DNA of 64,000 nt, taken from Streptomyces sp. BK340 (lineage in GTDB: Bacteria > Actinomycetota > Actinomycetes > Streptomycetales > Streptomycetaceae). The DNA lies in assembly GCF_007827595.1 (NCBI RefSeq), contig NZ_VISR01000020.1:1-64000 (forward strand), given 5' to 3'. The notes under the pieces are model-generated. The model was given only the letters and a program-made list of their open reading frames with translations. It made no database searches and had not been told where the DNA came from. Position numbers and translations under genes: made by a program. Of this stretch, positions 15,718 through 24,111 are shown one piece after another (within the stretch, counting starts at the first letter, position 1; each line of letters opens with the position of its first letter).

Positions 15718-16007
15718 TGGTCGTTGTCGCTCCCCTGGTCGCTGTCCTGGGTGCTGCCGTTGCCGTCGGGGCTGGTCCCCGTGGACGGGGAGGTGCCGGT
15801 GCTGGTGCCGTGGCCGGGCATCTCCATCACCTGACCGGAGCGGTCGAAGAACACGGCAGTCTGGGTGGCCGGGTTCAGCTCGACCCGGGCGTGCTCCGGG
15901 GCCATGGTCGGGTACGGCGCCATGCGGCTGAGGCCCCACGGCTTCGGGGTGATGGTGCCCTGCGGGACCGCCGGGCTGGTGGGCAGGCGGTCGGTGTGGA
16001 CGAACAT
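15714..16007 (-). CDS. tgmA: Graspetide precursor peptide (ATP-grasp target RiPP), 97 aa
   Basis: ATG at 16007 with AAGGAGC upstream. The leader has the conserved PWGLSRM motif (residues 23-29) and VELNPATQTAVFFDRSGQV (42-60). The C-terminal core from about residue 66 is HGTSTGTSPSTGTS, followed by an acidic Gly/Asn/Asp tail (D81, D88, D90, D94, D96). The Thr/Ser donors before acidic acceptors fit side-chain ester formation by the adjacent ATP-grasp enzyme. The aspartimide site cannot be fixed from sequence alone. Confidence 0.9.
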   Translation of the reverse strand: MFVHTDRLPTSPAVPQGTITPKPWGLSRMAPYPTMAPEHARVELNPATQTAVFFDRSGQVMEMPGHGTSTGTSPSTGTSPDGNGSTQDSDQGSDNDQ

Positions 16008-16280
16008 GCGGCTCCTTCGTGTCGCAGTTCCAAGGTGGGTGGGTGGGCCCGGTGCAGAGGTGGAGCCGGGGGCTGCTCCGCGGGCCCGCCCGACGCCGGC
16101 CGCCTGTCCTTCGTACGTGGCCGGCCGGCGCGTCGGGCCCCGGCGCGGGGCGATGTTCGAGCCGTGGGGGGACGGTTCGGTGTTGTCCATCCCTGCGCCG
16201 GGAGTCTTAGGCCTGTCCGATGGACTGGGCCGAGAGGGCATCCGGGCCACCGGACAGAAGTCATGCGGTGGGTACGTGGT

Positions 16281-16719
16281 TCACGGACCGAGTACGGCGC
16301 GTACGGTCTTGCCTCCGCCTTCGTGTGGCAGGAACCAGGTAACCCGGGGCCCCAGGTGGGCGACGTGCCAGAGGCCGTATCCCTTCTCCCCGCGGATGGC
16401 GGCTTCTGCATCAGGGAAGGCTGGTACCAGGTCGCGGACATCGAAGACCATGGTGTCGGCGTCCCGTGAGGGACGCGGTCAGGGAGAGCCTGCGCTCCTC
16501 GGCGGGCGCGCGGGCGGGCAGGCCGTGGCGTACGCCGTTGGCCACAAGGCGGCTGACGACTTCCACGGCATGCAGCATGTCGCCGTTCCAGCCCATCGCG
16601 GCAACCGTCGTTCGGGTCCAGAAGCGGGCTGCCAGGATGGCGCGCTGAGTGCCGGGAAGCTCGGCGGTCCGGCTGATGAGCGCCACACCAGTGGGGGTGA
16701 GGGGGCCGGGGGCGGTCAC
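16281..16719 (-). pseudogene. Anti-sigma-type HATPase, frameshifted
   Basis: The gene starts at GTG 16719, overlapping the DUF6415 stop. The first frame reads to about 16465 and includes AVEVVSRLVANGVRHG, an N-box-like helix. The second half is one frame over and reads DADTMVFDVRDLVPAF, RGEKGYGLWHVAHLG (G2-box-like) and TWFLPHEGGGKTVRAVLGP before the stop at 16281. The total of 439 nt is 3n+1, so a single-nucleotide indel splits it. Real inactivation or sequencing error cannot be told apart here. Confidence 0.65.
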
Positions 16720-17180
16720 AGGTTCTCGCTCAGGGAGTCCGGAGCTTTCACATACCCGATCTCGACCAGCAGCTCGAGTAACTCATGGACGGCCCACCCC
16801 AGCCGCCGCAGGTGGCTCACTGCCTTCGCGTAGTCGCCTGGCATCTCGGCCTGGATCAAATCGTGGGCGCAGCCGATGTGCTGCTGGGCTCGCGGGTCCT
16901 GCTTCTCGGCCTCGAACGTGATGGCGATGCCGACGAGCTGCTTCAGGTTTCCGCGCAGCCGCTGGCCTAGTTCCTCCACCACTTCCTCGGCGGGGGCCAC
17001 GGTGTCGAGAACGTCGCCGGCGTCGTCTAGCAGGGCGTCCCCGTCGTAGGGCTTCCAGGCGCGTACCGCCGCGAGCGCTGTCCGTAAGGCTGCTTCGTTC
17101 GGGGGCTGCGCGGGTTCCACCGAGTGGTGCCACCTGGATACGGCATCGCCGGCGCGGTTGAGATGGATGGTCGTGGTCAC
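16716..17180 (-). CDS. DUF6415-type helical protein, 154 aa
   Basis: GTG at 17180 overlaps the upstream ATPase stop. The protein is mostly helical, with LRGNLKQLVGIAITFEAEKQ in the middle (the RLRGHV-like signature typical of DUF6415) and LGWAVHELLELLVEIG near the end. These proteins usually sit beside HATPase anti-sigma-like genes near Streptomyces biosynthetic clusters. The molecular role is unknown. Both neighbours overlap by 4 bp. Confidence 0.65.
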   Translation of the reverse strand: MTTTIHLNRAGDAVSRWHHSVEPAQPPNEAALRTALAAVRAWKPYDGDALLDDAGDVLDTVAPAEEVVEELGQRLRGNLKQLVGIAITFEAEKQDPRAQQHIGCAHDLIQAEMPGDYAKAVSHLRRLGWAVHELLELLVEIGYVKAPDSLSENL

Positions 17181-17653
17181 TGGCTCTTGGCCTCTCTGCG
17201 GAGTTCGCACCACACGCCGGTTCCCTGGTCGGTGCCGCCCCAGGTCCCCCCGTTCTCCTTCACCAGCGCTGCGACGAGGGTGAGGCCCCTGCCCGTTTCG
17301 GCATCGTCGTCTGCGTTGTGCGGCTCGATCGTGGCTGGCCTTCCGTCATCGACCACGATGCGGAGGGAGCCGCCCTGCAGGATGAGACGGAGTCGGATCT
17401 CCTGAGTGCCGCTGTGGAGGAGCGCGTTCGTCAGCAGTTCAGAGACGATCAACATTGCCGCGTCTATCAAGGCCTCGCATCCGCCGAAGCGGAGTTTCGC
17501 TGCAGCGATCCGGCGCATGGTCCCGATGCGCCATGCGTCTTCTTCCCGGGGTGGCCCATCGCCGCGGCGCGGAGCAACGCGAATACGTTCGTCCATCAGG
17601 TCCCCGTCACGGCGGAGGCCGGCGTAACGCGCCCATACGGCTGTCGTCGTCAT
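17177..17653 (-). CDS. ATP-binding anti-sigma-factor-like protein, 158 aa
   Basis: ATG 17653 (GTG 17656 also possible) follows AGAGGA. The product is a stand-alone HATPase_c domain: N-box AMLIVSELLTNALLHSG, G1 VDDGRP and G2 GRGLTLVAALVKENGG. Such RsbW/SpoIIAB-like proteins bind sigma factors or antagonists. The partner is unknown. First gene of a leftward coupled set ahead of the graspetide genes, which could be its regulatory target, although about 270 bp separate them. Confidence 0.85.
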   Translation of the reverse strand: MTTTAVWARYAGLRRDGDLMDERIRVAPRRGDGPPREEDAWRIGTMRRIAAAKLRFGGCEALIDAAMLIVSELLTNALLHSGTQEIRLRLILQGGSLRIVVDDGRPATIEPHNADDDAETGRGLTLVAALVKENGGTWGGTDQGTGVWCELRREAKSQ

Positions 17654-17899
17654 CACGTCCTCTTGGGGAAACGCGGGGCCAGCAGGGGGGATTGACCGGC
17701 TTCTAAGGCGCTTAGACGGGTGCGCCCCGAGGCCGGGATGTGGGCAGTCGTCATGTCGCTTGCCTCGCGCTCGCGGTCGGTTCGGCGCCCTGCCCGTCCC
17801 TTACGGGGGGTGAAGAAGCGGGCAGAGCCGTCGGCGGCCAGCCACGCGGGGAAGGGGCTGGCCGGTAACCAGATAACTCCGTTGCGTGGCGAACTGGTT

Positions 17900-17990
17900 A
17901 GGACGATCGGACGCTGATCCGACGGAACGTCCTAGGGCGATTTGGCTGTCGCTTTGCCTGACGGGTGCGCGGGACCGCTACGGTGCGGCC
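17900..17990 (+). promoter_or_regulatory. Candidate promoter/operator of the XRE-TPR regulator
   Basis: An interrupted palindrome, AGGACGATCGGA (17900) with TCCGACGGAACGTCCT (to 17933), precedes TTGCCT (17954) and TACGGT (17979-17984). TACGGT is only 6 nt before ATG 17991, so the transcript would be leaderless or nearly so. No ribosome binding site is present, in agreement. Confidence 0.45.
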
Positions 17991-19274
17991 ATGGAAGCCA
18001 CGCGCAATGAGGCTCTTGAGGCGTGGATGGACGAGCACGGCTACAGCTCCAACAGCCTGGCTGAAGCGGTGAACAGGGCCCATGAGCGCCTTACCGGACG
18101 GCCCGGCGGACTGGACGGATCATCCATCCGGGGCTGGAAGGCGGGCAAGGTCCGCTGGCCCAAATCCGCCCAGCGCGCAGCACTTGAGGACGTCAGCGGA
18201 CTGCCCGCCACCGCTTTAGGGTTCGTCCCACGGGGCCGGACTCCGTCCGCCCCAGCCCCACCGCAGGAGGACCTCGATATGAAGCGTCGTCACCTCGTCG
18301 GCGGTATCGCTGCCGCCGCTGCAGCAGCTGCCGCACCCGGCACCGTAGGACCCCGCCGTATCGGCATGAGCGACGTCCAGCGCCTACAGCGACGCTTCGC
18401 CGAGATCATCGCCAGTGACCACCGCTACGGCGGCCAGCTCGGCATCGAGCAGCAGGCCGCCGCGCTCGCCGACGAGGCACTGAACCTGCAGAGCGCCGGC
18501 AGCGCCACGCAGCGCGTACGCAACAATCTCTACGCGTGCGCCGCCTCGTTCCGCTCCTCCGCGATGTGGGCAGCGATCGACGGCCGCCGCTACGCCGACG
18601 CCAAGGCGCACATGCGCGAGGCCCAGGCCCTCGCCGAGATGTCCGGCGACCAGGAGATCAAGTTCCGCATCTGGAGCCATGCGGGGACCATGTTCCGGCA
18701 CATCGGCCGCCCCGCCGAAGCCTTCGCGGCGAACGACGTCGCCCGCAACCTGCACATCACGCGCCGCGACCCGATGTTCGCCTCCCTCGGCTTGGCCCGG
18801 CAGGGGGCTATCTACGGCGCGGCGCATGACCGCACCGGCGCCCGCCGCGCGTTCGGTCAGGCCGAGGACGCCCTTGAGCGTGCTGACCCGCACGCCTACC
18901 GGCCGATGTGGCTGCTCGCCTTCTACGACCAGGCCGAGCTGCATTCACTCGCGCTCTCCGCCAATCTCTCCCTCGGCGACTACCCGACCGCCGAGTTCCA
19001 CGCCCACCGCTGCCTGTCCATCCTGCGACCCCACATGCGCCGCTCCCACGCCATCACCACCACACGCCTCGCGCACGCCCAACTCGCCCAGGGCGACATC
19101 GAAGCCGCCACGGCCACCGCTATGAAGGTCCCCACTGACGCCGCTACCCAGCACGCCCGTGTGTCTCGCATGCTGCAAGAGTTCGGTGCCGCGCTGCGTG
19201 CGCGAGCGCCGCGCAGTTCCACCGCGCAGACCTGGACCGAGCACACCCGCGACGCCTGGAAGGCCACCGCATGA
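17991..19274 (+). CDS. XRE-like regulator with TPR C-terminus, 427 aa
   Basis: ATG 17991 is chosen because a -10-like TACGGT lies just upstream. An N-terminal HTH-like region (residues 1-75) precedes a Pro-rich linker, a hydrophobic Ala stretch (about 103-114, after MKRRHLVGG) and an all-helical TPR-like region to the end. Proteins of this design regulate development or antibiotic production in Streptomyces. A TTA codon at 18216-18218 (residue 76) makes translation potentially bldA-dependent. It overlaps the acetyltransferase gene by 4 bp. Confidence 0.75.
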   Translation: MEATRNEALEAWMDEHGYSSNSLAEAVNRAHERLTGRPGGLDGSSIRGWKAGKVRWPKSAQRAALEDVSGLPATALGFVPRGRTPSAPAPPQEDLDMKRRHLVGGIAAAAAAAAAPGTVGPRRIGMSDVQRLQRRFAEIIASDHRYGGQLGIEQQAAALADEALNLQSAGSATQRVRNNLYACAASFRSSAMWAAIDGRRYADAKAHMREAQALAEMSGDQEIKFRIWSHAGTMFRHIGRPAEAFAANDVARNLHITRRDPMFASLGLARQGAIYGAAHDRTGARRAFGQAEDALERADPHAYRPMWLLAFYDQAELHSLALSANLSLGDYPTAEFHAHRCLSILRPHMRRSHAITTTRLAHAQLAQGDIEAATATAMKVPTDAATQHARVSRMLQEFGAALRARAPRSSTAQTWTEHTRDAWKATA

Positions 19275-19810
19275 CCACGGCACCCGCGACCGAAATCCGA
19301 ACCTTCACCGACCTCGACCTCATCCGCGGCGACGTGATCGATGTCTACGCCGAGGTGCGCGCCCCGCTGCTCCACCTGCCGAACTATGCGATCCACGCCT
19401 TCGGCGAGCGGCTGGACCGACACGGCGACGAGCCGGGGTTCACGGCAGTCCTCGCGTACGCGGACAATCAGCCGGTCGGATACGCCTACGGAAACCGCAT
19501 CGAGCATGGTGACCGTTACTGGCAGCGCACCACCCCCGAACCGGCGGAGGAATACACCAGCCGCCCGGCCGTGGCCCTGAAGGAGATCGGCGTACGGCCA
19601 GCGTGGCGGAAGACCGGCACCGCCCGGCGCATCCATGACACCTTCCTCACCACACGAGAAGAGCCGAACGTGACGCTCATGGTGAACCCGACGGCCGGCG
19701 ACGGGAAGGTCCACAGGCTCTACCAATCGTGGGGCTACCACGACATCGGTCAGAGCCAACCGTCAGCGGCCTCGCCGGTCCTCACCGTGATGATCCGCGC
19801 CACCCACTGA
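19271..19810 (+). CDS. GNAT-family N-acetyltransferase, 179 aa
   Basis: ATG overlaps the regulator stop (ATGA). The GNAT fold is indicated by the strand VGYAYGNRI, the strand before the acetyl-CoA loop (ALKEIGVRPAWRKTGTARRIH, residues about 103-123, an altered Q/RxxGxG/A signature) and the C-terminal HRLYQSWGYHDIG. It would transfer an acetyl group from acetyl-CoA to an amine; substrate unknown. Coupling with the upstream regulator suggests a two-gene unit. Confidence 0.85.
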   Translation: MTTAPATEIRTFTDLDLIRGDVIDVYAEVRAPLLHLPNYAIHAFGERLDRHGDEPGFTAVLAYADNQPVGYAYGNRIEHGDRYWQRTTPEPAEEYTSRPAVALKEIGVRPAWRKTGTARRIHDTFLTTREEPNVTLMVNPTAGDGKVHRLYQSWGYHDIGQSQPSAASPVLTVMIRATH

Positions 19811-20007
19811 CGCGGGCACGCGGCACAGGTCCGAGCCGCCCGCAAAGCGTGTGGTCGAGCGGTCCGGAGGGATGGCTCGTAATGCTCATCAAGGATCCTC
19901 TCGCGGTGGCGGACGGGGGCGCCGTGCCGGGTCAGGGCCGCACGGGAGGAACGGTAGGGCCAGGATCGGACATCGCCGGTCGCTGCCACCCCTACAGTGG
20001 ATGAGAA

Positions 20008-20367
20008 ATGACCATGGAGATGAACCCCACCGCCCTGCTACTCGGTCTTACCACCCGGGCCCAGAGCGTGAGCGACCCGGACACGCTGCACGATTTGCTG
20101 TCTGCGGGCCACCGGGCCTGGTGCGGGGGCGTCGCCGACGTCCTAGCCGACGTCGGCCGGGAGACCGCGAGCCTGTCCGACGCCGAGCTCGCCGAGCGGT
20201 GTGCCGCTGCGGGCGCGCCATGGGAGGAGGGGATGACGCGCAGCGAGGCGGTTGCCGCTCTCGCGTTCGCGACTTGGGATGCCACACCGGCCGCCATGGC
20301 CTACGCGGAGCTGGAGGAACGTGCGGCGTGCTTTGGGGTGTGTCTGCTGGGCGAGGAAGTGCTGTAG
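20008..20367 (+). CDS. Hypothetical protein, 119 aa
   Basis: ATG 20008 or 20014. TACAGT at 19993-19998 lies close upstream and could give a leaderless or short-leader transcript. The product is an acidic helical protein with few charged surface motifs and three cysteines. No family recognised. It stands between the acetyltransferase and the multi-HTH gene. Confidence 0.55.
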   Translation: MTMEMNPTALLLGLTTRAQSVSDPDTLHDLLSAGHRAWCGGVADVLADVGRETASLSDAELAERCAAAGAPWEEGMTRSEAVAALAFATWDATPAAMAYAELEERAACFGVCLLGEEVL

Positions 20368-20394
20368 GCCGTCTTGGTGTCAGGCTGGACAGCA

Positions 20395-20421
20395 AACCAC
20401 CGCCTTTGGCATTATCGAACA
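20395..20421 (+). promoter_or_regulatory. Promoter-like site related to copies 1-3
   Basis: CGCCTTTGGCATTATCGAAC (20401-20420) parallels CGCTTTAGGTATTATGGAA at 8353-8371. It is followed by an approximately 55-nt leader before the multi-HTH gene, as at the other sites. Confidence 0.4.
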
Positions 20422-20477
20422 TGTCAAGCTTGTCCGAGTGCCGGCACCGCCGTGCTGATTCTTCCAAAGGGGCCCTG

Positions 20478-21383
20478 ATGTCTTCCGCCGACCGGCTCGT
20501 GGACACCGCGCAGATCGTGTCCGAGTTCGGTACGAGCAAGCCCCGGATCAGCGACTGGAGCAACAACCCCGACAGCGGCTTCCCCCCAGTCGCGCACACC
20601 GAGGGCCGCAAACGGTTCTGGCGCCACGACGAGGTCGCGGCGTTCTTCGCCCAGCGTGCCCCGAAGAAGCGCGTGCTGCCGGCCGCGGTACTCGAGGCCG
20701 ACCAGGACGAGCTGCTCACCAAGCGGGAGGTGGCCCAGCTTCTCGGCTACACCCGCACGTCGACCATCGACGCCTACTTCCGCGACCGGCCCGGGTACTT
20801 CCCCGAGCCCGACGACGACGCCGACGGCCCGATGTGGCGCCGCGGCACGATCGTGGCCTGGGTCGCCAGCCGCCCCGGCAAGGGCCGGCGCAGCTCCGCT
20901 CTGGCGGCAGCCCGGCCTGAGGTGTCGGCAGAGGGCGACCCCGACGAGCTCCTCGGCACAGCCGAGGTCGCCGCGCTGCTCGGCTACGGCAGCCCGGCCT
21001 CCTTCTCCAGCGCCCTCTACCAGGGGCGCATCCCCGAACTGCCCGAACCGGACACCCTGGAGAAGGAAGAAGGCAGCCGCGGTCCAGGCCGCAAGAAGTG
21101 GCGGCGGGCCACCGTCGTCGCCGCAGCACGCCAGCGTGGAGTGCTGCCGCCGGTCGACCAGGACAAGAACGAGGACCTGGTCGGCGCCGCCGAAGCAGCC
21201 CAAATTCTCGGATACAGCAACGCCGACAGCTTCATCAGCGCACTCGGGCACGGACTCCTGCCCGACCTCGAGCAACCCCACGGATACGAGTACCGGCGCG
21301 GCAGCGGCGGCCGCCCCCGCCAGCAGCGCTGGAAACGCTCCCGTCTCGAGGACCTGGCAGCCCGCCGCTCCTCACCCTCCTGA
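20478..21383 (+). CDS. Protein with four tandem excisionase/MerR-like HTH units, 301 aa
   Basis: ATG 20478 follows AAAGGGG. The protein is four copies of a winged-helix unit at about residues 7-60, 76-135, 157-222 and 230-295. Key helices read VDTAQIVSEFG, LTKREVAQLLGY, LGTAEVAALLGY and VGAAEAAQILGY, each followed by a wing with Arg/Trp/Lys (RRGTIVAW, KKWRRATVV). One polypeptide could therefore contact four DNA sites. Its promoter carries the TATTAT-type element shared with three other loci, which makes autoregulation plausible. Family name unknown. Confidence 0.75.
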   Translation: MSSADRLVDTAQIVSEFGTSKPRISDWSNNPDSGFPPVAHTEGRKRFWRHDEVAAFFAQRAPKKRVLPAAVLEADQDELLTKREVAQLLGYTRTSTIDAYFRDRPGYFPEPDDDADGPMWRRGTIVAWVASRPGKGRRSSALAAARPEVSAEGDPDELLGTAEVAALLGYGSPASFSSALYQGRIPELPEPDTLEKEEGSRGPGRKKWRRATVVAAARQRGVLPPVDQDKNEDLVGAAEAAQILGYSNADSFISALGHGLLPDLEQPHGYEYRRGSGGRPRQQRWKRSRLEDLAARRSSPS

Positions 21384-21790
21384 CTGCGGCACGACCAGCC
21401 GCGCCGCAGGCGGGATACCGTAAGACCGCGGCCTCTGGTTTAAGGGATCGACGAACTCCCGGCGGGCCAGACGCCGCACGATGGCCGGTATGGAGAGGCC
21501 AGCCACCTCTCCCCCGCAAAGCCGCACGGCCTTGCGGAACCGGCCATCGCTACGGATCCCCTACTACCTCTGCCCCAGCCGCTCGGGAAAGTACGTCCTG
21601 AGCATGTTGAGGGACGCCCGGCCCTCGTGGAGCTCATCTGCTGGAAGTTCTGCCCCAGCGCTACGCCTACGCCCAGAAGCGTGAAGAGAAACTGTCGGAG
21701 CTGCTTGGCAAGGTCAGCAGTCTCCGTGAACGCCGGGGCGGTGAGAGTCGGCCCCTCCCGCTGACCCGACTCCGCGAACGCAACAACTGA
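21384..21790 (+). pseudogene. Gene remnant upstream of a strong terminator
   Basis: No complete gene is present. A frame from about 21640 to the TGA at 21788 encodes a protein-like C-terminus (YAYAQKREEKLSELLGKV and a basic tail), but a TGA lies just upstream of it and no start is available. I read it as the tail of a helical DNA-binding or structural protein whose 5' part is lost. Confidence 0.4.
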
Positions 21791-21795
21791 TCAAA

Positions 21796-21838
21796 GGACT
21801 ACAGCGCCCCCAGAGATGGCCGGGGGGCGCTGTAGTCC
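21796..21838 (+). terminator. Strong terminator hairpin
   Basis: GGACTACAGCGCCCC (21796-21810) pairs perfectly with GGGGCGCTGTAGTCC (21824-21838) over 15 bp with a 13-nt loop. It lies directly after the remnant ORF ending at 21790, so it once ended a real transcript. Confidence 0.85.
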
Positions 21839-21936
21839 ATGACTAGCGGTAGATGTGCTGTGACTGACTTCGGCGCTTCGAGGTGGGGCCGGTTCATGCG
21901 GCTGACTGATGGTCAGCGGCGCGCTACGTCGTTGCT

Positions 21937-22212
21937 ATGCGCTATGCAGATGGGGACGGGCTGACGGCGAAGGGCCGCCGGCGCCGCGAGGCGGCGCGTT
22001 TGGAGGCCGCCGGGTTGTTCGCCAAGGAGGTCGCCCCGTCGGAGGTCGCTCGCCGGTTGCGGGTCAGCTCGAAACCGGCCTACCAGTGGCACGAGGCCTG
22101 GCGGGGGGGCGGGACAGCGGCGCTGACCTCCCGCGAACTCCTCGCCGACCTACACCATCTCCGACACCGTCGTCGAACACCACCTGCAGGGCCGGAACCG
22201 CACCCGCGCTGA
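21937..22212 (+). pseudogene. IS630-type transposase, N-terminal HTH fragment
   Basis: The first 65 residues (MRYADGDGLTAKGRRRREAA and SEVARRLRVSSKPAYQWHEAW) match the N-terminal helix-turn-helix domain of IS630-family transposases found in actinomycetes. After TAAL the sequence turns to Arg/Pro-rich frame noise and no DDE domain follows. A 5' fragment left by deletion. The 136 bp to 22348 hold no gene. Confidence 0.65.
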
Positions 22213-22348
22213 CCTGCCCGGCAGCTACCGGCTGCCCCCTTCATACCCAAGTGGCAGTAGGACGCCGTCGACCTGGTTGCGTAGGAACGAGGAAGTCCCG
22301 CCCGTGCGCATCGGGGGTATGCGCGCGGGCGGAGCTGCATGTGGGTGG

Positions 22349-22740
22349 TCAGAGCCGCTGTGACCAGCTACCCCGCGACAGGGTCGCCGAGCCGTCCGGG
22401 TCGATGTTCACCTTCGCACCGTAGACCGGAAGGGCGCCACTGCGGTTGAGCCGGTTGCGGATGCGGTCCATCTGCGACCACAGCCGCTGAGGGCCGCGCT
22501 CGTGCACCACGGGCGAGTCCAGGAACCCGCCGGCTGTCGCCCGCGCCCACGAGCCGTCCGGATGCAGCACCCACACCGTGCGGCTCTCGCCGTCCTGTTC
22601 CTGGCGGTAGATGAGGCCGGGCAGCTGGAGCTCCAGCATCGACATCACATCCCAGGCGTCCTCCGGGTACAGCAGCGGGTACCGGCTGGTGAAGGGTCGA
22701 CGAGCGGAGGCAGCAGACCATCGCCGGGCCAGAGGGACTG
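22349..22740 (-). pseudogene. C-terminal part of the 22645 gene, in another frame
   Basis: Reading in this frame gives SRYPLLYPEDAWDVM, then LELQLPGLIYRQEQDGESRT, HPDGSWARA and VHERGPQRLWSQMDRIRNRL before the stop at 22349. The HPDGSWAR..GPxRLW pattern is like the C-terminal domain of FxLD-type PIMT-like methyltransferases. The preceding gene runs out at 22645 in an unlike tail, so one frameshift around 22690-22740 probably separates two parts of one protein. Confidence 0.55.
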
Positions 22741-24111
22741 CTCGGCCACGAGCTCGGCGAGGAACCTGCCGACTTGGGTCAAGGCCTCGGCGCGCTCAGT
22801 GGGCCCGTAGACGATGAATTCGTCGGCCGCGGCGTCGTAGGCGCGGACTTGGCTGTGCGAACCGTTACACAGGAGGGCGCGCGCGATCTCGGGCAGTCCG
22901 AGACTGAGGGCATCGCAGCGCCCTGCGTGTACCAGCTGCACCAGGTCGGTGGTGACGACCTCCCAGTCGCCGACCTTCGGCCAGTCGGCGCCACCGTTCA
23001 GTTCGTGGGTGAGAGTGGCCAGCGGGATGATTCCGCCCGGCTGCCTTCCTTGGGTGAGGAGGTCGTGGATGCGGGCTCCGTCGGGCTGGCGCACCTGCGG
23101 GTGGAGAAGGGAGTCGGCAGCGACGACGGTGGTGTTGATCTCCTGGGTTCCGGGGCCGGGGTAGTACGGCTCGTGCGCGAAGAGGAGGTACACGTCCGGG
23201 GTGCGGGCGGCGGGGCTGGATTCGGGCTGGGGCATGAGCACGGTTTCCTTCAGCGATGATGTGGCGGTCATGTGAGGTGTCGCCGGCCGGGCGCCCGGTG
23301 GGTGCGGCCCCAGGGGCCGCCCGGATTCGGGGGTGTGGTCCGCGTCGGCAGTGCGATGGATGATCTGGGCGACTTGGTGGGCGAGTTGGAGCATCAGCCG
23401 TTCGCGGGCGATGAGGTCGTCAGAGGCCGCGTGGGTGTCCCGGGCCTGGAGAAGCCCGGCGGCGTCCCACAGCAGGTTGTGGCCGATCTCGGCCGAGCGG
23501 CGTAGCTCGTAGCGGTCGCTGCCGGCAGCGGTCCGGGCAAGTGAGGTGTGCAGGGCGGCGAGGCGCTGCAGATAGCGGCAGGCATTGTCGCCTTCGACGA
23601 TGCGGACGTGTTGGCGGGCCCAGGCTTCCAGTCGGTCGGGCAGGTGCTCGGCGAGCAGCGGGGCGAGGAGCATCGCCGGCAGGGCGACGTCGAAGGGGAC
23701 TCCGTGGCCGGTGGCGAAGATGCCGGCGAGGAGACTGATGAGGGCGACTGCAGCGGCGGAGAACCGCAGGGATCCGGGGACGGTGTCCAGGGCGATGCGC
23801 TGGGCGGGGCGCCTGGTCAGCCAGCGCAGGGCAAGGCGCTGCGTACGCGTGGCGGCTGGGGTGAGCACCGCGATCTGGTGGGGGATCTCGGGCGGGCTGC
23901 CGTCGCCGGGGACGGTCCAGGCGAGCCAGCCCCATGGGGTGCGTTCGTGGACGAGCACGGTCTCGCAGGCGGCCGAGCAGGTGTGGTCGCGGACGTGGCC
24001 GGTCCGCAGGGCGCGGGAGCGTTTCCTTTCCCACCGTCCCGGGTCGTGGGTGAAGGGGCACTGGTGGTGGGCGGCCGCGGCCGGGGGTGGTGTGTGGAGC
24101 GTGGTTGTCAC
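22645..24111 (-). CDS. Membrane-anchored plasmid protein of unknown function, 488 aa, 3' frameshift likely
   Basis: GTG 24111 overlaps the stop of the winged-helix gene (GTGA). The N-terminal 40 residues hold Cys/His (CPFTHDP, HTCSAACE). Two hydrophobic segments lie near residues 110-150 (AAAVALISLLAGIFATGHG and VALPAMLLAPLLAEHLP), and a helical domain follows. At about residue 290 a second domain starts with its own possible start (ATG 23235, AAGGA upstream), so two genes may be fused here. The last 20 residues are out of character; the true C-terminus lies in the frame ending at 22349. Confidence 0.6.
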   Translation of the reverse strand: MTTTLHTPPPAAAAHHQCPFTHDPGRWERKRSRALRTGHVRDHTCSAACETVLVHERTPWGWLAWTVPGDGSPPEIPHQIAVLTPAATRTQRLALRWLTRRPAQRIALDTVPGSLRFSAAAVALISLLAGIFATGHGVPFDVALPAMLLAPLLAEHLPDRLEAWARQHVRIVEGDNACRYLQRLAALHTSLARTAAGSDRYELRRSAEIGHNLLWDAAGLLQARDTHAASDDLIARERLMLQLAHQVAQIIHRTADADHTPESGRPLGPHPPGARPATPHMTATSSLKETVLMPQPESSPAARTPDVYLLFAHEPYYPGPGTQEINTTVVAADSLLHPQVRQPDGARIHDLLTQGRQPGGIIPLATLTHELNGGADWPKVGDWEVVTTDLVQLVHAGRCDALSLGLPEIARALLCNGSHSQVRAYDAAADEFIVYGPTERAEALTQVGRFLAELVAEQSLWPGDGLLPPLVDPSPAGTRCCTRRTPGM

